Assembly: GCF_003966125.1 (NCBI RefSeq)
Contig: NZ_RXMA01000016.1
Span: 61,553 to 125,552 of the forward strand
Length of the DNA: 64,000 nucleotides
Direction: 5' to 3'
From: Azospirillum griseum
GTDB lineage: Bacteria; Pseudomonadota; Alphaproteobacteria; Azospirillales; Azospirillaceae
Every line of letters starts with the position of its first letter. The first letter of the stretch is position 1. This document shows, in pieces, positions 59,713 through 64,000 of this stretch. A model generated the notes under the pieces. The model did no database searches, was not told the DNA's origin, and was given only the letters and a program-made list of their open reading frames with translations. Position numbers and translations under genes: made by a program.

Positions 59713-59859
59713 GTTTTCCCGCCCGCCGTTGCTCCGCGCCCCCCGGTTCCCCGGTGTCGCTGCGCGTGCCCGTGCGATGACGCGCGCGCCGGTTCCGGCC
59801 GTCGCGCGCGGTTCCACGCCCATTGTTCCTCATCGCCACCCCTGTGGCCCAGGATTGTC

Positions 59860-60924
59860 ATGACCGTTTTCCGTTTGACCACCCGTCTGCGCGCGCTCTC
59901 GCTCGCTGCCATTCCCGCTCTGGTTGGGGCCGCCCTGGTTGGGGCCACCCTGTTCGCCGCGTCGGGCGCGGCGGCGGCGGCCACCCGTTACCCGTTGACC
60001 GTGACGAATTGCGGCCAGCCGCTGACCTTCGCCCAAGCGCCCAAGCGCGCGGTGTCCATTGGCCAGAGCAGCACGGAAATCCTGCTGTCGCTGGGGCTGG
60101 CCGACCGGCTGGTCGGGACCGCCGTCTGGTTCGGCCCGGTGCTCAAGCCGTTCGAGGCGGTCAACGCCAAGATCAAGCGTTTGGCCGACAACGACCCGAG
60201 TTTCGAGGCGGTGGTCGGGCAGGCCCCCGATCTGGTGACGGCGCAATATGAATGGCACATCGGCCCGAACGGGTCGGTCGGCAAGCGCGAGCAGTTCGCC
60301 GCCCTGGGCGTCCCGGCCTATGTCTCCCCCGCCGATTGCGTGGAAAAGGACAATTCCGGCAGCGGCGACGGCGTGCGCAAGCGCCTGTTCACCATGGACC
60401 TGATTTATCAGGAAATCCGCGAACTGGCCCAGATCTTCGACGTGGCCGACCGGGGCGAGGAGTTGATCACGACCCTGCGCGCCCGCGAGGCCGCCGCGAT
60501 CAAGGCGGTGGCGGGCAAGGGCAAGGACCGCGCGGTGGTCTTCTGGTTCTCCAGCAAGGATGTGAAGGGCGACGCCTTCGTCGCCGGGCGCAACGGCGCG
60601 CCCGCCTACATCCTGTCGGCGTTGGGTGCCCGCAACGTCATCGACACGAATGAGGAATGGCCGCTGGTCGGCTGGGAGGGCATCGCCGCCGCCAACCCGG
60701 CGGTGATCGTGATCGCCACCATGGACCGCCGCCGCTTCCCCGCCGACGATGTCGAGGTCAAGCGCGCCTTTCTGGCCAGCGACCCGGTGGCCAGCCGGTT
60801 GGAGGCGGTGCGCCACAACCGCGTCGTCCTGATGAACGCGCAGTCGATGAATCCGTCGATCCGCACCATCGATGGCCTTGAGGCGCTCGCCGCCGGTCTG
60901 GCCGCCATCGAGCCGGGGCAATGA
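59860..60924 (+). CDS. Periplasmic binding protein for cobalamin (BtuF-like, class III)
   Basis: Encodes 354 residues with a signal peptide (hydrophobic core AAIPALVGAALVGATLF, cleavage near GAAAAATRY). The mature protein has the class-III binding-protein fold: APKRAVSIGQSSTEILLSLG, a rigid backbone helix, then lobe II (AYILSALGARNVIDTNEEWP). The sequence by itself is similar to siderophore or metal-chelate binders; the riboswitch upstream argues for cobalamin or cobinamide. The stop overlaps the permease start (ATGA). No TonB-dependent outer-membrane receptor is nearby. Confidence 0.88.
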   Translation: MTVFRLTTRLRALSLAAIPALVGAALVGATLFAASGAAAAATRYPLTVTNCGQPLTFAQAPKRAVSIGQSSTEILLSLGLADRLVGTAVWFGPVLKPFEAVNAKIKRLADNDPSFEAVVGQAPDLVTAQYEWHIGPNGSVGKREQFAALGVPAYVSPADCVEKDNSGSGDGVRKRLFTMDLIYQEIRELAQIFDVADRGEELITTLRAREAAAIKAVAGKGKDRAVVFWFSSKDVKGDAFVAGRNGAPAYILSALGARNVIDTNEEWPLVGWEGIAAANPAVIVIATMDRRRFPADDVEVKRAFLASDPVASRLEAVRHNRVVLMNAQSMNPSIRTIDGLEALAAGLAAIEPGQ

Positions 60925-61952
60925 CGTCATGGCCGCTGGCGTCGGCGCGGCCCATTCTGGTGGTCACGCTGGCGCTGGCGGGCCTGGTCCTGTCCATCGC
61001 GCTGGCCGCGTCCATCGGTGAAATGACGATCCCGCTCGACGTCATCGCCAAGACGGTCGGCAACCGGCTGTTCGGCACCACCCACACCCTGAACCGCATT
61101 CAGGAGGGGGTGGTGTGGGATTACCGCCTGAGCCGCGCCGTGGTCGCCGCCTGCTGCGGCGGGGCGCTGGCGGTGTCGGGGGTGATCCTGCAAGCGCTGT
61201 TGCGCAACCCGCTGGCCGAACCCTATGTGCTGGGCATTTCCGCCGGGGCATCGACCGGGGCGGTGCTGGTGATGATCGTCGGGGTCGGCGGTGGGGCGGT
61301 GACGCTGTCCGGCGGGGCCTTCGCCGGGGCGCTCGCCGCCATCGGGCTGGTCGGGCTGCTGGCGCTGGGCAGCGGCGGCGGGTCCGATCGCGTGCTGCTG
61401 GCCGGGGTGGCGGGGTCGCAACTGTTCAACGCCATGACCTCCTTCATCGTCGCCACGGCGGCCAACGCCGAACAGGCGCGCGGCGTGCTGTTCTGGCTGC
61501 TGGGCAATCTGGGCGGTGTGCGCTGGCCCGATGTGTGGCTGGCGCTGCCGGTGGCGTTGATCGGCTTTGTCGTGGCGATGCTGCACGCCCGCGCGCTCGA
61601 CGCCTTTGCCTTCGGCGCGGACGCGGCGGCGGCGATGGGGGTGTCGGTGACGCGGGTGCGGGTGGTGCTGTTCGCCCTGACCGCCGCGATGACCGCCGCG
61701 ATGGTCGGCATCGTCGGGTCCATCGGCTTCGTCGGGCTGGTGATCCCGCACGCGGTGCGCTTTCTGGTCGGCCACCGCCACGCCCGGCTGCTGCCCGCCG
61801 CGCTGGTGGTCGGCGCGGTGTTCCTGGTGTTGGCCGACATCCTGTCGCGCGTGCTGGTGGCGCAACAGGTGTTGCCGGTGGGGGTGGTGACGGCCCTGTT
61901 CGGCGCGCCCGCCTTCGCCCTCATCCTGTTCCGCGCGAGGCACGCCCGATGA
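60921..61952 (+). CDS. Cobalamin/chelate ABC permease (BtuC/FecCD family)
   Basis: Encodes 343 residues with about ten helices, as in BtuC. Diagnostic motifs are YRLSRAVVAACCGGALAVSG, RNPLAEPYVLGISAGASTGA and GSIGFVGLVIPHAVRFLVG. It forms the homodimeric channel. It overlaps both neighbours by four bases. Confidence 0.93.
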   Translation: MTSWPLASARPILVVTLALAGLVLSIALAASIGEMTIPLDVIAKTVGNRLFGTTHTLNRIQEGVVWDYRLSRAVVAACCGGALAVSGVILQALLRNPLAEPYVLGISAGASTGAVLVMIVGVGGGAVTLSGGAFAGALAAIGLVGLLALGSGGGSDRVLLAGVAGSQLFNAMTSFIVATAANAEQARGVLFWLLGNLGGVRWPDVWLALPVALIGFVVAMLHARALDAFAFGADAAAAMGVSVTRVRVVLFALTAAMTAAMVGIVGSIGFVGLVIPHAVRFLVGHRHARLLPAALVVGAVFLVLADILSRVLVAQQVLPVGVVTALFGAPAFALILFRARHAR

Positions 61953-62713
61953 CCTTGGCAACCCAGGACGTGCGGTGGGGCGTGGGCGGCCTGCCGCTGG
62001 TGGATGGCGTGACGCTGGCGGTGGAGCCGGGGCGGACGCTGGGGCTGATCGGCCCGAACGGGTCGGGCAAATCCAGCCTGCTGCGGCTGATGGCGCGGCT
62101 GCGCCGGGTGTCGAGCGGCGTCATCACGCTGGAGGACCGCGACATCGCCAGCCTGTCGCGCCGGACCTTCGCCCGGCGGGTGGCCTTTGTGGAACAGCAG
62201 GCGACGACCGACGCGGCGTTGACCGTGCAGGACGTCGTCCGCTTGGGCCGCACGCCCCATCGCGGCGCGCTGTCGCCCTGGAACGCGGCGGACGCGGCGG
62301 CGGTGGACACTGCGCTGGCGCAGGTGGGCATGGCCGACCGGCGGGACCGCCTGTGGCACAGCCTGTCGGGTGGGGAGCGCCAACGCGCCCTGATCGCGCG
62401 CGCGCTGGCGCAATGCCCCAGCGAATTGCTGCTCGACGAGCCGACCAATCACCTCGACATCCGCCACCAGCTGGAGATTCTGGCGCTGGTGCAGCGGTTG
62501 CCGGTGACGAGCGTGGTGGCGCTGCACGACCTCAACCTCGCCGCCCTGTTCTGCGACCGGCTGGCGGCGCTGCATCAAGGCCGTCTGGTCTGCGTCGGCA
62601 CGCCGGAGGAGGTGTTGACGCCCGAGGTGATTTTTCACGTCTTCGGCGTGCGCGCCAGCGTCGAACGGTCCCCCCGCGACGGGCGCTTGCAGGTTCATTT
62701 CCTGTTGGGGTGA
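61949..62713 (+). CDS. Cobalamin/chelate ABC ATPase (BtuD/FecE family)
   Basis: Encodes 254 residues. Walker A GPNGSGKSS, Q-loop FVEQQATTD, signature LSGGERQR, Walker B LLLDEPTNHLD and switch VVALHDLNLA are all intact. It powers the BtuC-like permease encoded upstream. The operon ends here; no strong terminator is evident before the cytochrome gene at 62835. Confidence 0.93.
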   Translation: MTLATQDVRWGVGGLPLVDGVTLAVEPGRTLGLIGPNGSGKSSLLRLMARLRRVSSGVITLEDRDIASLSRRTFARRVAFVEQQATTDAALTVQDVVRLGRTPHRGALSPWNAADAAAVDTALAQVGMADRRDRLWHSLSGGERQRALIARALAQCPSELLLDEPTNHLDIRHQLEILALVQRLPVTSVVALHDLNLAALFCDRLAALHQGRLVCVGTPEEVLTPEVIFHVFGVRASVERSPRDGRLQVHFLLG

Positions 62714-62834
62714 TGGGGCGGGGCCGTTCAGCGCCGGTTCAGGTGGGCGGGGGTAGGGTGATGGCATCGGGTGCGGGGCGGCGCTGGGGCGCTCCCCGTT
62801 TCCCTCCCCCGTTTTCCGAATCCGGAGCCTGTCC

Positions 62835-63392
62835 ATGGCGACCTCGTCCTACAGCCCGATGCAGAAGACCCTGCACTGGCTGACCTTCCTCCTCATCATC
62901 GGTCTGTATGGTCTGGCGCTGGCCGAAGACCTGTTCGAGCGCGGCGATCCGGGCCGGGCCATGGTGTGGTGGCTGCACATCTCCTTTGGCCTGATGCTGG
63001 CGGTGATGGTGGCGGCCCGGCTGGGGCTGCGCCTGACGCGCGGTGCGCCCGACCTGCCCGCGTCGATGGCCGGACACGAACGCGCGCTGGCGCATCTCAC
63101 CCACATCGGGCTGTATGGGCTGATGATCGCCCTGCCGCTGCTGGGCATCGTGTTGACGTGGCTGCGCGGCGACACGCTGACCTTTTTCGGCCTGTTCACC
63201 ATCCCGGCCCCCTTCGCCCCCGACCGCGCGCTGGGCCGCACGGTGAAGGAGATTCACGAACTGGCGGCGAATCTGATCCTGGCGCTGGCCGCCCTGCACA
63301 CCGCCGCCGCCCTGTGGCACCACCATGTCCGCCGCGACGATGTGCTGAAGCGGATGATGCCCGGTTCTCGCGCCGAGGTGGTGGAGGGCTGA
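62835..63392 (+). CDS. Cytochrome b561-type membrane protein
   Basis: Encodes 185 residues with four helices. Candidate haem-ligand histidines occur in MQKTLHWLTFLLII, WWLHISFGLML, LTHIGLYGLMIALPLLG and ALAALHTAAALWHHH, the pattern of bacterial b561 (YceJ/CybB). It should shuttle electrons between quinol and periplasmic partners. It is monocistronic, 122 bases after the cobalamin operon. Confidence 0.9.
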   Translation: MATSSYSPMQKTLHWLTFLLIIGLYGLALAEDLFERGDPGRAMVWWLHISFGLMLAVMVAARLGLRLTRGAPDLPASMAGHERALAHLTHIGLYGLMIALPLLGIVLTWLRGDTLTFFGLFTIPAPFAPDRALGRTVKEIHELAANLILALAALHTAAALWHHHVRRDDVLKRMMPGSRAEVVEG

Positions 63393-63446
63393 CACGGCTT
63401 ACCCCGCTGTTGCCTCTCTGGTTGACGCCTGTTTTGTCTCAACGCT

Positions 63447-63488
63447 CAACGCGCCCTTGGCTCCATGATCGGAATCAAGGGCGCGTTG
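63447..63488 (+). terminator. Hairpin after the cytochrome b561 gene
   Basis: The 13-bp perfect stem CAACGCGCCCTTG / CAAGGGCGCGTTG with a 16-nt loop is followed by TTCGTTT. The weak T-run makes it a probable rather than certain terminator. Confidence 0.65.
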
Positions 63489-63689
63489 TTCGTTTCCGCC
63501 CTTGTCGGTTTCGGTCGCAAACGTCTGCGCCCCTGACGGTCTTGATGACGAACGCTTGGCGTGGTGTCATGTTGGTTGGACAGAGTGTCTGCGATCCTGA
63601 CGCTTTCCAAACCCGTGGTCGGCGCGACCGAATCCATCGGGGCTTGGGACACAAAGGGTTTCGGGCGCTTTTGCATCATGGCCGATGGT

Positions 63690-63705
63690 TGGCACGCTTC
63701 ATGCT
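63690..63705 (+). promoter_or_regulatory. Sigma-54 promoter before a LivG-type ABC gene
   Basis: TGGCACGCTTCATGCT differs from the consensus TGGCACGN4TTGCW at one position. The invariant GG (63691-63692) and GC (63703-63704) are 10 bases apart, as required. It lies 127 bases before the ABC ATPase start. Sigma-54 control fits nitrogen-regulated uptake of urea, amides or branched-chain amino acids. The 439-bp gap (63393-63831) has no other gene; a half-site GCGTGGTGTCATG near 63558 is too weak to call an activator site. Confidence 0.65.
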
Positions 63706-63708
63706 TAT

Positions 63709-63734
63709 GTAAGCGGCAAACGTAAGCGGCAAAC
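63709..63734. repeat. Two tandem copies of a 13-mer
   Basis: GTAAGCGGCAAAC is repeated head-to-tail at 63709-63721 and 63722-63734, immediately after the sigma-54 promoter and therefore in the 5' leader. A related GCAAGCGGCAAAG follows at 63760. Confidence 0.6.
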
Positions 63735-63831
63735 GCGAGCGCAAGCGCGGGTGTGCCCCGCAAGCGGCAAAGGCCCCGCCGGGCAACGGCGGGGCACCAC
63801 GAGGGCGACAGGGGAGGGGGTAACGCAGCCG

Positions 63832-64000
63832 ATGAGCGACGACATCATTCTGGAAGCGCGCGGCCTGACGAAGGAGTTCAAGGGCTTCGTCGCGGTGAAG
63901 GAGGTGAACCTTCAGGTTCGCCGGGGAACGATCCACGCGTTGATCGGCCCGAATGGCGCGGGCAAGAGCACGGTGTTCAACCTGCTCACCAAATTCCTGA
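63832..64000 (+). CDS. LivG-type ABC transporter ATPase (partial, cut by window end)
   Basis: The first 56 residues are visible from ATG 63832 (GGGGAGGGGG upstream). They read through ARGLTKEFKGFVAVKEVNLQ to Walker A GPNGAGKST and FNLLTKFL. GPNGAGKST followed by FNLLT is typical of the LivG/UrtD branch of branched-chain amino acid, amide or urea importers. The sigma-54 promoter upstream supports a nitrogen-related substrate. The remainder lies beyond base 64000. Confidence 0.85.
   Translation, partial: MSDDIILEARGLTKEFKGFVAVKEVNLQVRRGTIHALIGPNGAGKSTVFNLLTKFL

Noticed and set aside
63709..63773. CRISPR-like array from the repeated GTAAGCGGCAAAC units
   Set aside because: Units are tandem with no spacers, only two are perfect, and no cas gene is present.

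Overview
The window is uniformly GC-rich chromosomal sequence from an alphaproteobacterium, most likely a Rhodospirillales/Azospirillum-like free-living bacterium. This is inferred from gene content: a chemoreceptor with a C-terminal PilZ domain (the architecture of Azospirillum Tlp1), the rhizobial-type glycerol ABC operon glpDSTPQUV, an alphaproteobacterial NadQ-type NAD regulator, and many PAS/hybrid histidine kinases. No rRNA, tRNA, CRISPR array, transposase, integrase or phage gene was seen. Coding density is high, and many adjacent genes overlap by 1-8 bases (ATGA, GTGA or TGATG junctions).

Layout. (1) 141-7499: signalling block with a degenerate kinase-like protein, an intact membrane hybrid kinase with Hpt, and an MCP-PilZ chemoreceptor. 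(2) 7598-11286: a ribbon-helix-helix protein, a cluster of DnaA-box-like 9-mers, a C-terminal processing protease, an SDR, a 69-residue ORFan behind a CtrA-like box, and a small HTH protein. (3) 11599-15632: two overlapping M20 hydrolases, a YitT membrane protein and a LysE exporter. (4) 15661-20628 (minus): a polyamine-type ABC transporter operon ending in an agmatinase/ureohydrolase. (5) 20901-24481: a family-3 solute-binding protein, GMP reductase, dienelactone hydrolase and the DeoR-family repressor GlpR. (6) 24906-36864: a second chemoreceptor, then the complete glycerol regulon glpD-S-T-P-Q-U-V and glpK. (7) 36928-49556: the lactate regulon on the minus strand (lldP, FeS D-lactate dehydrogenase, lutABC) followed by pyruvate carboxylase and a 73-residue ORF, with a divergent GntR regulator. 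(8) 49641-54790: a LuxO-like sigma-54 response regulator overlapping a cytosolic GAF/PAS hybrid kinase with Hpt. (9) 55077-59360: citrate synthase, NadQ-like regulator, prepilin peptidase, NarL-type regulator and a DUF4406 protein. (10) 59383-62713: promoter and cobalamin riboswitch ahead of a BtuFCD-type transporter. (11) 62835-64000: cytochrome b561 and, behind a strong sigma-54 promoter, the start of a LivG-type ABC ATPase cut by the window end.

How it works together. Regions 6-7 form a three-carbon island: glycerol and both lactate isomers enter central metabolism from convergent operons that meet at one terminator. Pyruvate carboxylase supplies oxaloacetate from lactate-derived pyruvate, and citrate synthase lies 15 kb away. 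Around this sit four large signalling proteins, two chemoreceptors and at least five regulators.

The observations I rank highest are the LuxO-like regulator with a fused kinase-Hpt partner, the complementary loss of ATPase motifs in GlpS and GlpT, the DnaA-box cluster at 7971-8096, the CtrA-type site before an ORFan, and the near-consensus sigma-54 promoter at 63690.
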